From positions 1,054,001 to 1,118,000 of the forward strand of contig NC_005125.1 in assembly GCF_000011385.1 (NCBI RefSeq): 64,000 nt of DNA, given 5' to 3'. Every line of letters begins with the position of its first letter. Positions within the stretch are counted from its first letter, which is position 1. Made by a program: the position numbers and the translations under genes. A model generated the notes under the pieces. It made no database searches and was not told the origin of the DNA. It saw only the letters and a program-made list of their open reading frames with translations. This stretch comes from Gloeobacter violaceus PCC 7421 (GTDB lineage: Bacteria; Cyanobacteriota; Cyanobacteriia; Gloeobacterales; Gloeobacteraceae). This document shows positions 1-8,060 of the stretch, piece by piece.

Positions 1-1
1 G

Positions 2-811
2 GGTGTGGTCGTCTATCTGCGCCAGGAGGGCCGCGGCATCGGGCTGATCAACAAGCTCAAAGCTTACGCCTTACAAGATATGGGCCTCGACACGGTCGAA
101 GCGAACGAGCGGCTGGGGTTTGCCGCCGATCTGCGCAGCTATGGCGTCGGCGCCCAGATCCTCAACGACCTGGGGGTGCACCGCATGAAATTGATCACCA
201 ACAATCCGCGCAAGATCGCGGGCCTGAGCGGCTATAACCTCGAAGTGGTGGACCGCGTGCCCCTCATCATCGAAGAGACCGACTACAACTCCACCTACCT
301 CAACACCAAAGCCCAGAAGCTCGGGCACCTGCTGCCGGGGGTGCGGCTTTTGACGCTGGGGGTGCTCTGGCGTCGGGCGACTATGCAGCCCTACGACCCG
401 GAGCGCTCCAATCAAGTCGAACTGCTGCGCGAACTGTTTGGTCAGCAGGATCTGCTCATCCAGGAGGAGCGCCGCCCGGTGGCGAGCGCCGTCTTTGGGC
501 CGGACGCCGTCGTGGTGCACATCGGGCTCCCTTCTGCGGGCAACAAGAGCCCCAACGCTTGGTATACCGACCCGACGAGTGCTTGCCGCCGGGCGATCTT
601 GGCCGCTTTGGAGGAACTTGTGCAGAACAACCCACCGCAAGTGCTGCAATTTTTGGTCAGCTCCGGAGCTGATCCGCTCAATCACCTCAGCGAACGCCTT
701 CAGCATCGCGAAGAAGATCTAGCATCCCTGCCGGATGCCATCAAAGGACCGCTCTCCCCCGAGACTGTCTACATCTTCAAAGCCGACGCCACCCAACCAC
801 CCACCTCCTGA
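2..811 (+). CDS. ribA: GTP cyclohydrolase II (RibA or RibBA), 3' part
   Basis: The gene enters from the left edge, so the N-terminus (and any DHBP synthase domain of a RibBA fusion) is not visible. The first ~110 residues match the C-terminal half of GTP cyclohydrolase II, with the QEGRGIGL segment and the TNNPRKI and DTK-like ([11 protein letters not shown]) motifs. This enzyme opens GTP to start riboflavin synthesis. About 155 further residues follow that are absent from the E. coli enzyme; extensions of this kind occur in cyanobacterial RibBA proteins and their role is not evident here. A GTG at base 5 is in frame but is internal, not a start. The riboflavin gene ribH lies near the other end of the window. 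The enzyme assignment is secure; RibA versus RibBA cannot be decided. Confidence 0.93.
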   Translation, partial: GVVVYLRQEGRGIGLINKLKAYALQDMGLDTVEANERLGFAADLRSYGVGAQILNDLGVHRMKLITNNPRKIAGLSGYNLEVVDRVPLIIEETDYNSTYLNTKAQKLGHLLPGVRLLTLGVLWRRATMQPYDPERSNQVELLRELFGQQDLLIQEERRPVASAVFGPDAVVVHIGLPSAGNKSPNAWYTDPTSACRRAILAALEELVQNNPPQVLQFLVSSGADPLNHLSERLQHREEDLASLPDAIKGPLSPETVYIFKADATQPPTS

Positions 812-899
812 GCAGCCGGGCCATCTTCCTGAGATGCGCCGTAGGACACCGATGACGAATAGCTGAATCTCAGCCTCAATCACAAAAAATAGCTACTAT

Positions 900-1133
900 T
901 CAAGCGAGACGTGCAGTCTCCGGGCATTCGGCAAAGCCCATCAGCCGTTGCGGCCGGGGTTCACCTACCGACTCGGGTGCGACGGTTTTGGCGAGCGGCA
1001 GGGCGAATAGTTCAATCAAGCCGTCCGTTGGGCAAGATTCCCATAACAAAGTCAAGGTACAGTGCCACTCCGTCGAACGACCGCAGTGCGGGCACAAAGT
1101 CGCGAGTTGCAACTTCTGCAGGTGACTGGCCAT
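900..1133 (-). CDS. possible small zinc-ribbon-like protein, 77 aa
   Basis: This is a weak gene call. The reading frame opens at an ATG preceded by GAGAAG and encodes about 77 residues with a CPHCGRS segment, then WHC and a further cysteine, which could form a zinc-binding knuckle. I do not recognise the family. Longer competing frames on the plus strand over 911-1448 have an arginine- and serine-rich composition typical of shadows. If this call is wrong, bases 812-1411 contain no gene, only one copy of the short ATTATGTGC repeat at 1239. Confidence 0.35.
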   Translation of the reverse strand: MASHLQKLQLATLCPHCGRSTEWHCTLTLLWESCPTDGLIELFALPLAKTVAPESVGEPRPQRLMGFAECPETARLA

Positions 1134-1224
1134 GGCTTCTTCTCGATAAGACAATCTCCATGCTCCTGCCCGGAAACTGGGCGTACCTCTACCGGATGGG
1201 AGATCTCCAGAGCCCAGCGGGGCA

Positions 1225-1250
1225 TTCGTATCATCATCATTATGTGCGTG
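1225..1250 (+). repeat. ATTATGTGC repeat, copy A
   Basis: This is the leftmost of five same-orientation copies of a ~25-base motif with core ATTATGTGC (1239-1247). The left arm, with TTCGTA then an A/T-rich stretch, is closest to copy B. It lies upstream of the phosphatase gene, about 1010 bases before copy B. Confidence 0.5.
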
Positions 1251-1411
1251 CTGCTTCTTTGCGCTTCAGTTTTGAAGCTGGGCGCCGTGCCTGCAAAGAA
1301 TGCCTTCCATACTCATGTTCGGTGCAAACGCCAACTACTTTCTTGTAGTTGTAGTTGCTGCGAATCCGTCCCAGGGTTAACAACGGTCCTTCTTCTTGGG
1401 GCAGGTTTAAA

Positions 1412-2122
1412 ATGCGTTGCAGAACTGGCAAAGGTATGGTCGATTTAGAGCTTGATCCTCCGGCACGCACTTCCGATACCGACCCGATCCGCGTCGATTT
1501 TTTGCCGGAGGGCGCCCTTGGGCTTGCCGGCCGCACCGGGATGTGTTTTGCTCCCGGTAAGCACTGCCTGGGCAAGTTCGCCCTCTGGCGGCGGGATCTT
1601 GAAAAGGACCTCGACCGCCTGCGCAGACATTACGGCTCCAACTGGCTGGTAACGCTGGTACAGGCGCACGAACTGGTCGAGTTGAAGATTCCTGATTTGC
1701 TGGAGCGGGCGCGGGCCTGGGGACTTACCAGCCGTTGGTTTCCGGTGCGCGACTACGGCATTCCGACTTCGATTGCGAGCACATTGATGCTCGTCGAAGA
1801 CATCCTGATAGCTAACGGCCAGGGTAAAACCGTGGTCATCCACTGCAAAGGCGGTCTGGGGCGCACAGGACTGGTGGCCGCCTGCTGCTTGGTGGCGCGC
1901 GGTTACAGCCACAGCGAAGCCTTTGAGATCATTCGGCGCTCGCGCCCGGGCAGCATCGAGACCGCCGAGCAAGAAGCCTTCGCGCACAAGTTTGCACGCG
2001 CCTACACCGAGCTGATGGGTTTCGGCGCGTTGCCCCACCTGCACCCCCCCTTTCACCACGCCGCGGACGCGCGCGGTGAGTGGGTGAGCAGCCCACGCTA
2101 CGGGCGCTCAGCACCCGGTTGA
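1412..2122 (+). CDS. dual-specificity/tyrosine phosphatase (CDKN3-like)
   Basis: This encodes a soluble cysteine-dependent protein phosphatase of ~236 residues. The signature HCKGGLGRTG supplies the catalytic Cys (about residue 145) and the phosphate-binding Arg six residues later. An upstream aspartate in PVRDYGIP is a candidate general acid. The overall layout resembles the CDKN3-like bacterial phosphatases. The frame is open from 1355; ATG at 1412 (after GGGGCAGG) or at 1436 (MVDLEL) are the plausible starts. The C-terminal ~35 residues are low in structure. The gene stands alone between repeat copies A and B, so the context gives no substrate. Confidence 0.82.
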   Translation: MRCRTGKGMVDLELDPPARTSDTDPIRVDFLPEGALGLAGRTGMCFAPGKHCLGKFALWRRDLEKDLDRLRRHYGSNWLVTLVQAHELVELKIPDLLERARAWGLTSRWFPVRDYGIPTSIASTLMLVEDILIANGQGKTVVIHCKGGLGRTGLVAACCLVARGYSHSEAFEIIRRSRPGSIETAEQEAFAHKFARAYTELMGFGALPHLHPPFHHAADARGEWVSSPRYGRSAPG

Positions 2123-2235
2123 CGGCGGTCTCCGCGTTGATAAAACCGAATGGGCAATAACTGCGAGCCCAGTTAGCGTTCGGGGAAAAATTCCTTTACC
2201 CATACCCATTTTGTAAAAGCCCTGGGTCCATTGAT

Positions 2236-2261
2236 TTCGTGGATTAATAATTATGTGCAAA
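2236..2261 (+). repeat. ATTATGTGC repeat, copy B
   Basis: The core is 2250-2258. It lies 27 bases beyond the 3' end of the minus-strand amine oxidase fragment and ~130 bases after the phosphatase stop, in a convergent intergenic region where a promoter role is unlikely. The left arm has TTCGTGGATT. Confidence 0.55.
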
Positions 2262-2284
2262 ATCCGACGAATTGCACTCCCGAC

Positions 2285-3139
2285 TTACCGTATCGCAGTG
2301 AGCACTTCGCGGGCAGCCCGTTCGCCGGATTCACAGGCGCCGTTCATGTAGCCTTGGGAGCTGAGGCTGGTGTGCTCCCCGGCGAAGTGGATACCGCCTA
2401 CCGCCTCCGCCTCGCAACCGGCAATTTCGGTGTACTGGCCTGGGAGGTAACAGCTGTAGCTTGCCTGGATGAACGGGGCCTGGGGCCAGCCGTAGCGGGC
2501 GGCTTTGCCGGTGTACTGCGCGGCCAGGCCGACAAAGATCTGATCGAGATGTTCTACGAACGTCTCGGCCCGAACAGTGAGGGGTTTTGCCAGCAATGCC
2601 GCGCCCGCTTCTCCCCCCAGGTAGTTGGTCAGCAGTCCCGCACTGCCCGGCTGGCCGGTGCTCGCTTCCCAACTGAGCAAATAGCTGTCGCCCAGCGTCA
2701 GGCCGGTGTGTTTTTGCTTGCGCCACAGGCGCCGCTGAAAACCGGCGATGAGCTTGACGTTGGTGCCGTAGCCCAGTTCGGCGATCGCTCGGCGCTTGCG
2801 GGGGGGCAATTCCACCTGCAGCTCGACTCTGCGCAGCATTGTGAAGGGCAACGCCAGCACCACCCGGTCTGCCTGTATTTCCTGTACACCCCCGTTTTGG
2901 TGAACGACCAGACGGTAGCTGCCGTCGGTGTGGGCGCGGAGGGCCTCAAGGGTGCACCCGAAGGTAATGGGCCTGCGCAGGCGCGCGGCGATGGTCCGCG
3001 GCACACTGTCGCTTCCCTGGGCGATGCGGTAACGCTCATCCTCTTCCTCGTCTGCCATCCCAAAGAGCGAAAGCACGTTCAAGGCACTCAGCCGCTCCGG
3101 TTCAAGCCCAAATTCGCCCACGCACGAGTATGCCAGCAA
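2285..3139 (-). pseudogene. flavin amine oxidase, C-terminal half only
   Basis: These 284 residues match the substrate-binding and C-terminal FAD-binding parts of the flavin-containing monoamine oxidase family: LPFTMLRRV in the middle and GGIHFAGEHTS near the end, the usual FAD contact, followed by GYMNGACESG. Family members are 430-500 residues and begin with a GxGxxG dinucleotide fold; that half is missing. Upstream DNA (3140-3257) contains only noncoding sequence and repeat copy C, so the gene appears truncated at its 5' end. Some residual product could be made, but flavin binding should fail. It sits between repeat copies B and C. A true short protein of unknown function is a less likely alternative. 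Confidence 0.75.
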
Positions 3140-3209
3140 CGCACCACAAACTGGAGATTTTCTGACTCTTGCTAATCACCCAAAAAGGATCGCCGCGGCC
3201 AACAAAAGC

Positions 3210-3235
3210 CACACAGTTAAATTATTATGTGCATC
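3210..3235 (+). repeat. ATTATGTGC repeat, copy C
   Basis: The core is 3224-3232, preceded by ACAGTTAA. It lies 26 bases beyond the 3' end of the histidine-phosphatase gene and ~70 bases upstream of the truncated amine oxidase. The left arm (CAGTTA) closely matches copy E and approximates copy D. Confidence 0.6.
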
Positions 3236-3257
3236 ATCTCTCTGCATCCTGCCCAGG

Positions 3258-3899
3258 TTATTTCGCACTCCACTGCGCCCAGGATTCGAACGGGATGCGG
3301 GCGACGGGCTTGAAGTCTTGTCCGCCGGCGGGTTCGAACACGACGATCTCGCCTTCTGCCACATCGGCAAATTCTTTACCGGCAACATCCTGCAGGTTGG
3401 GACGGTGCCCAACAATCAGCGTGTTGGTGCCCGCGGCGGGCTTGGTCGCAAGCAGTTTGCGCAGTTCAGCTGCCCGGCGGCGGGCTTCCAAGGGTGGTAC
3501 ATTTTGAGGCTCCGAGACGTCCAGTGACAGCTCCGCATTGGCAAAACCGGCCAGTTGGGCCGCTTCTGTGGCGCGGCTGTATTTACTGGAAATCACTTTT
3601 CCAATCGGAATCGACAGCGCCCGCATCGATTCGCCGGTCGCCTTGGCCTGGGAGCGGCCCTCTGCGGTCAATTGACGTTGGGCTTTGATGTTATCCAGAT
3701 TCAAGGTGTCGGTATCGGCCTGGGCAGGATCGGTCTTCGGATGGCGCCAGAATAGAACGTATCCGCCTTTTTGCAGCGAGAGAACGATGGCTTTATCCTT
3801 TGGCGGCACGGTCGTCTGCGCGTCGCCGGTGCGCGCAAGGAGAGCCGCGGTCAGCAGACTGCCGAGCATAGCCACTGCACGCCTTCTTGGGGCTTTCAT
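3258..3899 (-). CDS. exported histidine-phosphatase-like protein
   Basis: A ~213-residue protein of the histidine phosphatase (phosphoglycerate mutase/SixA) superfamily. The catalytic Arg-His pair appears as FWRHPKTD (about residues 52-53), and the second conserved His lies in VGHRPNL. The ATG at 3899 has an AGGA ribosome-binding site and gives a basic, hydrophobic N-terminus ending in GDAQ, a probable Sec signal peptide; the longer frame to 3989 is unlikely. RHP instead of the usual RHG is seen in a subgroup of exported members, so activity remains plausible but untested. The gene stands alone between repeat copies C and D. Its substrate cannot be inferred. Confidence 0.8.
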   Translation of the reverse strand: MKAPRRRAVAMLGSLLTAALLARTGDAQTTVPPKDKAIVLSLQKGGYVLFWRHPKTDPAQADTDTLNLDNIKAQRQLTAEGRSQAKATGESMRALSIPIGKVISSKYSRATEAAQLAGFANAELSLDVSEPQNVPPLEARRRAAELRKLLATKPAAGTNTLIVGHRPNLQDVAGKEFADVAEGEIVVFEPAGGQDFKPVARIPFESWAQWSAK

Positions 3900-4139
3900 G
3901 GCAAATCCTGTGATGCATGTGAAATTGACCGGAGCGACGGGCAGAAGGTAGAGACTAAACAAGACGCTTCCGCCGTGGGAGCGATTCAAGCTTGGGAATG
4001 CCGCGTACGCCCGTCGTTTCCGGCTCTATCGTGCCTCGCTCCGCCACTTTGATCAAGCCATGGCTCTTAACCTATCCATTTGCCCTGGCGACCTGAAACA
4101 GGTACCCGCCCTCGGCCTCAAAAACCTGGGAGGCTGCAG

Positions 4140-4165
4140 TGCAGCAGTATAAACATTATGTGAAA
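4140..4165 (+). repeat. ATTATGTG repeat, copy D, beside recombinase
   Basis: The core ATTATGTG is at 4154-4161, with A instead of C in the next position. The left arm reads GCAGCAGTATAAAC. It begins 10 bases beyond the stop codon of the tyrosine recombinase. The 270 bases between this gene and the histidine-phosphatase gene hold nothing else that I recognise. Confidence 0.6.
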
Positions 4166-4172
4166 ACCGCGT

Positions 4173-4778
4173 CTACAATAGCTGAATGGCCGCCGAGACC
4201 TGCTCGTCGCTTACTTCGATATAGCGCTGCAGGGCGGCGAGGGAGCGGTGGCCTGAAATGCGTTGGATTGTGCGTAGGCCCACGCCGCTCGTGTGCAGGC
4301 GGGTGATGGCGGTGCGCCTGAGGCTGTGGGTGCTCGCTCCCTGGATGCGGCAAGCCTTGAAGGCGGCGCGAAAGGCATAATCGACCGTGCGGCGCAGCAT
4401 CGCAGTACCCGGGGAGGTGCTCTCAAAAACGTAGACCCCCCCGGGGGCAAAACTCTCCAAACAGGCGCGCAGAGCGGGATGCACCGGAATCGAGCGCGTC
4501 GAGATGCCGCCTTTGGTGCTCGCGCGGCGAAAGGTAATCACCTCCTGCACGACGTAGCGCGGGCGGCTTTTTTTGCCGACGGTGCGCACCGACCCGGTTT
4601 CATCGAGTTCGTAGACATCGGCGGTGCGCAGCGAACAGGCTTCACTGACCCGGCAGCCGGTATAGAGCATCGCCTGAAAAAGGGCTTGGTATTTGGCGTC
4701 GATGAAACCTTTTTTGAGGACGGCCTGCACTTCCTTTTCGGAGAGCACCCGGGCTTGGCCGTGGCGGTTAATTTTCAA
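4173..4778 (-). CDS. minimal tyrosine recombinase
   Basis: A 201-residue tyrosine recombinase consisting almost only of the catalytic domain. All six active-site positions are visible: Arg43 (TGCRVSEA), Lys89 in the beta-hairpin, His151 and Arg154 (HSLRRT), His177 (SGHRS) and nucleophile Tyr186 (LQRYIEV). The usual ~90-residue N-terminal core-binding domain of Xer/phage integrases is absent, as in small recombinases such as FimB/FimE. The best start is TTG at 4778 with AGAGGAA upstream. It is the last gene of a minus-strand run and one copy of the five-copy repeat abuts its 3' end, so it is the obvious candidate to act on those repeats. That link is inference. Confidence 0.9.
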   Translation of the reverse strand: MKINRHGQARVLSEKEVQAVLKKGFIDAKYQALFQAMLYTGCRVSEACSLRTADVYELDETGSVRTVGKKSRPRYVVQEVITFRRASTKGGISTRSIPVHPALRACLESFAPGGVYVFESTSPGTAMLRRTVDYAFRAAFKACRIQGASTHSLRRTAITRLHTSGVGLRTIQRISGHRSLAALQRYIEVSDEQVSAAIQLL

Positions 4779-5019
4779 GCTTTCCTCTTTTTATCAAAAT
4801 CGACGATTTCAGGATATCAGATCTGGCGCCGCTTCGTAAAACCCTTGCCCTGAGCCGATCGCAGCCTTCATTTCCCGAATGTGTAATTTCCGGAAGCTTA
4901 CAAAACGCTATAAGATGCTCAGGATATAGATCTTAGCCGATTTAGATGTCTATCTTTGAGGTACCCAGGAGCATTACGAAGCACAGGTTCCCCCAGACAC
5001 CTGAAACCTGCACTAAGGC

Positions 5020-8000
5020 TCAGCGCGGTCCACTGAGTTTCCAGTTGGGGTCACCGACCGAGGTGAGCGACATCGAACCGACAAAACTCGTCCCATTCAT
5101 GATCCACACACTGTTTTGACCGGTTGTCCCGTTGCGCCAGAGGATGTCCGCTTTGCCGTCGCCGTTGTAGTCCCCGACTCCGCCCACCTGCCAATTCAGG
5201 TCGCCCACCAACGGCAGGGCCACCGAAGCGATAAAAGCCGTGCCGTTCATCCGCCAGAGGCTGTTTTGACCGCCCGCCGTATTGCGCCAGAGAATATCGA
5301 CTTTGCCGTCTCTGCTGAAGTCTGCCACCGCGACGATCTGCCAGTTGCGGTCCGACACCGGGCTAATCAGCAAAGAAGCAACGTAGCTCGTACCGTTCAT
5401 TTGCCAAACGGTGTTTTGGCCGGTGGTGCCGTTGCGCCACAGGATGTCCGGTTTGCTGTCGCCGTTAAAATCGCCCGTGCCGCCGATTTGCCAGGCCGCA
5501 TCCCCCACCGCAGGCAGGGTGAGCGAAGAAACGAAGGCCGCCCCGTTCATCTGCCAGATGGAGTTGGCACCGGTGGCCTTGTTGCGCCAGAGAATATCGA
5601 CTCTGCCGTCGCCGGTAAAATCGCTGGCCCCGCCGATTTGCCAGTTGGGGTCGGAGACGGGGTTGACGGCCAGCGAGCGGAGGAAAGTGGTGCTGCTCAT
5701 CTGCCAGACGGTGTTTTGGCCGGTGGCGAAGTTGCGCCACAAGATGTCCGATTGGCCGTCGCCGGTGAAGTCTCCCGCCCGGTTAGTGATATTCAGAATC
5801 ACCGAGGCGTTATCGGAAAAGAAGTTGGTTGTAGCTACATCGAGTCTGCCGTCCCCATCCAGGTCCGCAACAGTAACCGACTTGGGGTCGGCTCCGGTGG
5901 CGAAATTCACCGGAGCACCGAAGCCGCCGCTGCCGTTGCCCGTAAGCACCGAGACGCTTGCAGAATCGTAATTGGCAGTAACAACATCGAGATCGCCATC
6001 TTTGTCCATGTCCCCAAGTGACAGGGCATAGGGAAAGTCTGGAACTGGAATATAAACCGGGGTGGCCAAGGTGCCGCTGCCGTTATTTTTGAAAACCGAA
6101 AGGTCGCTGTAAAAGACGCTGGCAAAGACAGCATCGAGATCGCCGTCTTGATCGACATCGCCCAGGGCGACAAAATCGGCTCCGCCGCCAAAATTGACAG
6201 GAGCGGCGAAGCTGCCGGTGCCGTTGTTTTTGAGCAATGTTGCATTCTCATCATTGACGGTGACGACATCAAGGTCGCCATCTTTATCAACATCACCCAG
6301 GGCAAGGGAAACCGGACTGTCACCGGTAGCAAAACCGCCCGCAAAGGTAAAATTGCCGCCATTGTTGATAAAGATCGTGACGATGTCATTCAATTGATCG
6401 ACAACCGCCACATCGAGATCGCCGTCCTTGTCGAGATCGCCCAGGGCAAGTCCTCGCGCGCCATCGGTCGCGGCAGTGACCGAGACGGCCGCTGCAAAAT
6501 TGCCGCCGCCGGTGTTGATGAGCACCGAGATATTTTCCTGGGAGAGGCTGCTTGCAGTCACAATATCGAGATTGCCGTCGCCGTTTACGTCTCCCACTGC
6601 CACACCGATGGGGGCCTCGGCAACAGCAAAATCAACCGGCGCCGCAAAACTGCCGCCACCAACATTTTTCAGCACCGAAACGGTGTCACCGACCAGATTG
6701 GACACGATCAAGTCCCGATCGCCGTCGCCGTCGATGTCCGCAGCCGCAACCGAGCGTGCACCGTCGCCTGCGGCAAAGGCCGAGAAGGACACAAACGTTC
6801 CGCTGCCGGTGTTGTGGACCACTGTGACGTTGCTGCCGTCTAATTCGGTGAAAACGTCATCGTAATTGGCCGTGACAATGTCGAGATCGCTGTCGCGGTC
6901 CATGTCTGCCATGACGAGCGAATTCGGCCCGCTGCCGGCCGGTTGAAAGCGGGGCGCAGCGAAATTACCACCGCCGGTGTTGACGAGTACACCGATGTTG
7001 TCAAACGTGGAACTTGCCGTCACAATATCGAGGTCACCGTCGCGATCCACATCTCCCAATCCGACTGCATTAGGAGCAATGTTATTGGTAAGAATGGAGA
7101 CCGGAACTGCGAAATTGCCGCCGCCGGTGTTCTTGAGCACCAGTACCTGCGGGTCGTCATCGACACTGAATAAATCAATAAAATTGCCCGTGACGATATC
7201 GAGATCGCCGTCCCCGTCCACATCTCCCAGCGCCAATGCGTAGGGAGCATTACTACCGGCAACCCCCGCAGTCACATTGACCGCAGCAGCAAAGCCGGCG
7301 AGACCATCGTTTTTGAGTAAAGAGAGATTTTCGGACTCCTCATTGGCGCAGACAATATCGAGGTCGCCGTCGTTGTCAATATCGCCAATCTTGACCACTT
7401 CGGGGTTGCTGCCCACAGCCAGATCGACGCGCGAACCAAAGCCGCCGCTGCCGTTGTTCTTGAGCACCGTGACCTTATCTTCGTAGCTACTGGCAGTGAC
7501 CACATCGAGATCCCCGTCTTTGTCAAGATCTCCTAGGTCTACCGATACAGGCTCATCTCCCACCAAAAAGGCGGTAGGAGAGCCGAATCCACCGCTGCCG
7601 TTGTTTTTGAGCACCGAAATTTGCGGGGAGTCAAATGTGTTGGTGACCACAGCATCGAGGTCGCCGTCACTGTCTATATCTCCCAGGGCAATCGCATCGA
7701 CGATTTCCCCGGCGGGAAAATTGCTCGGGGCACCAAAAGTTCCGGTGCCGTTGTTTTTGAGTACCGAAATACTGTCGGCAACGGAGTTGGCTGTGACCAC
7801 ATCGAGATCGCCGTCCTTGTCGATATCGCCCACCGCTGCTGCCACTGTCGGCGCTTGGGCCAGAAAAGAACGCGGAGCAGCCAGTTCCACCTGTGCAGCT
7901 GCCGGGACTGCCGTCAGCCACACAGATAAAGCCAGGGTAAGCCACCGCTGGCGCAGTACTCTAGCTGGCGAACCATGGGTTTGCCCACAGTCTTTTTGGA

Positions 8001-8031
8001 CGATTCCACACACCGGACGGAGCGTCATCAT
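5020..8031 (-). CDS. secreted VCBS/FG-GAP repeat protein, 1003 aa
   Basis: A large exported repeat protein. A signal peptide ends at about residue 47 (PAAAQ), followed by the mature start VELAAPRSF. Residues ~50-740 hold more than a dozen repeats of the form GDIDKDGDLDVVTAN...VLKNNGTGxF, the calcium-loop (DxDxDGxxD) VCBS/FG-GAP type that builds beta-propellers. Residues ~745-1003 hold about five repeats of a second type, GDFxGDGxxDILWRN..TGQNxxWQM. No catalytic domain or membrane anchor is visible, so a surface or extracellular binding role is likely but not shown. GAGG precedes the ATG at 8031. The upstream paralogue is 29 bases away and probably co-transcribed. Confidence 0.88.
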   Translation of the reverse strand: MMTLRPVCGIVQKDCGQTHGSPARVLRQRWLTLALSVWLTAVPAAAQVELAAPRSFLAQAPTVAAAVGDIDKDGDLDVVTANSVADSISVLKNNGTGTFGAPSNFPAGEIVDAIALGDIDSDGDLDAVVTNTFDSPQISVLKNNGSGGFGSPTAFLVGDEPVSVDLGDLDKDGDLDVVTASSYEDKVTVLKNNGSGGFGSRVDLAVGSNPEVVKIGDIDNDGDLDIVCANEESENLSLLKNDGLAGFAAAVNVTAGVAGSNAPYALALGDVDGDGDLDIVTGNFIDLFSVDDDPQVLVLKNTGGGNFAVPVSILTNNIAPNAVGLGDVDRDGDLDIVTASSTFDNIGVLVNTGGGNFAAPRFQPAGSGPNSLVMADMDRDSDLDIVTANYDDVFTELDGSNVTVVHNTGSGTFVSFSAFAAGDGARSVAAADIDGDGDRDLIVSNLVGDTVSVLKNVGGGSFAAPVDFAVAEAPIGVAVGDVNGDGNLDIVTASSLSQENISVLINTGGGNFAAAVSVTAATDGARGLALGDLDKDGDLDVAVVDQLNDIVTIFINNGGNFTFAGGFATGDSPVSLALGDVDKDGDLDVVTVNDENATLLKNNGTGSFAAPVNFGGGADFVALGDVDQDGDLDAVFASVFYSDLSVFKNNGSGTLATPVYIPVPDFPYALSLGDMDKDGDLDVVTANYDSASVSVLTGNGSGGFGAPVNFATGADPKSVTVADLDGDGRLDVATTNFFSDNASVILNITNRAGDFTGDGQSDILWRNFATGQNTVWQMSSTTFLRSLAVNPVSDPNWQIGGASDFTGDGRVDILWRNKATGANSIWQMNGAAFVSSLTLPAVGDAAWQIGGTGDFNGDSKPDILWRNGTTGQNTVWQMNGTSYVASLLISPVSDRNWQIVAVADFSRDGKVDILWRNTAGGQNSLWRMNGTAFIASVALPLVGDLNWQVGGVGDYNGDGKADILWRNGTTGQNSVWIMNGTSFVGSMSLTSVGDPNWKLSGPR

Positions 8032-8060
8032 CTCGCTTACCTCGACTATTTGAATGTTCC

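Noticed and set aside
3280-3345. GATTCGAAC / GGTTCGAAC stretches as tRNA T-loops
   Set aside because: They lie inside the histidine-phosphatase coding frame and no acceptor or anticodon stems can be formed around them.
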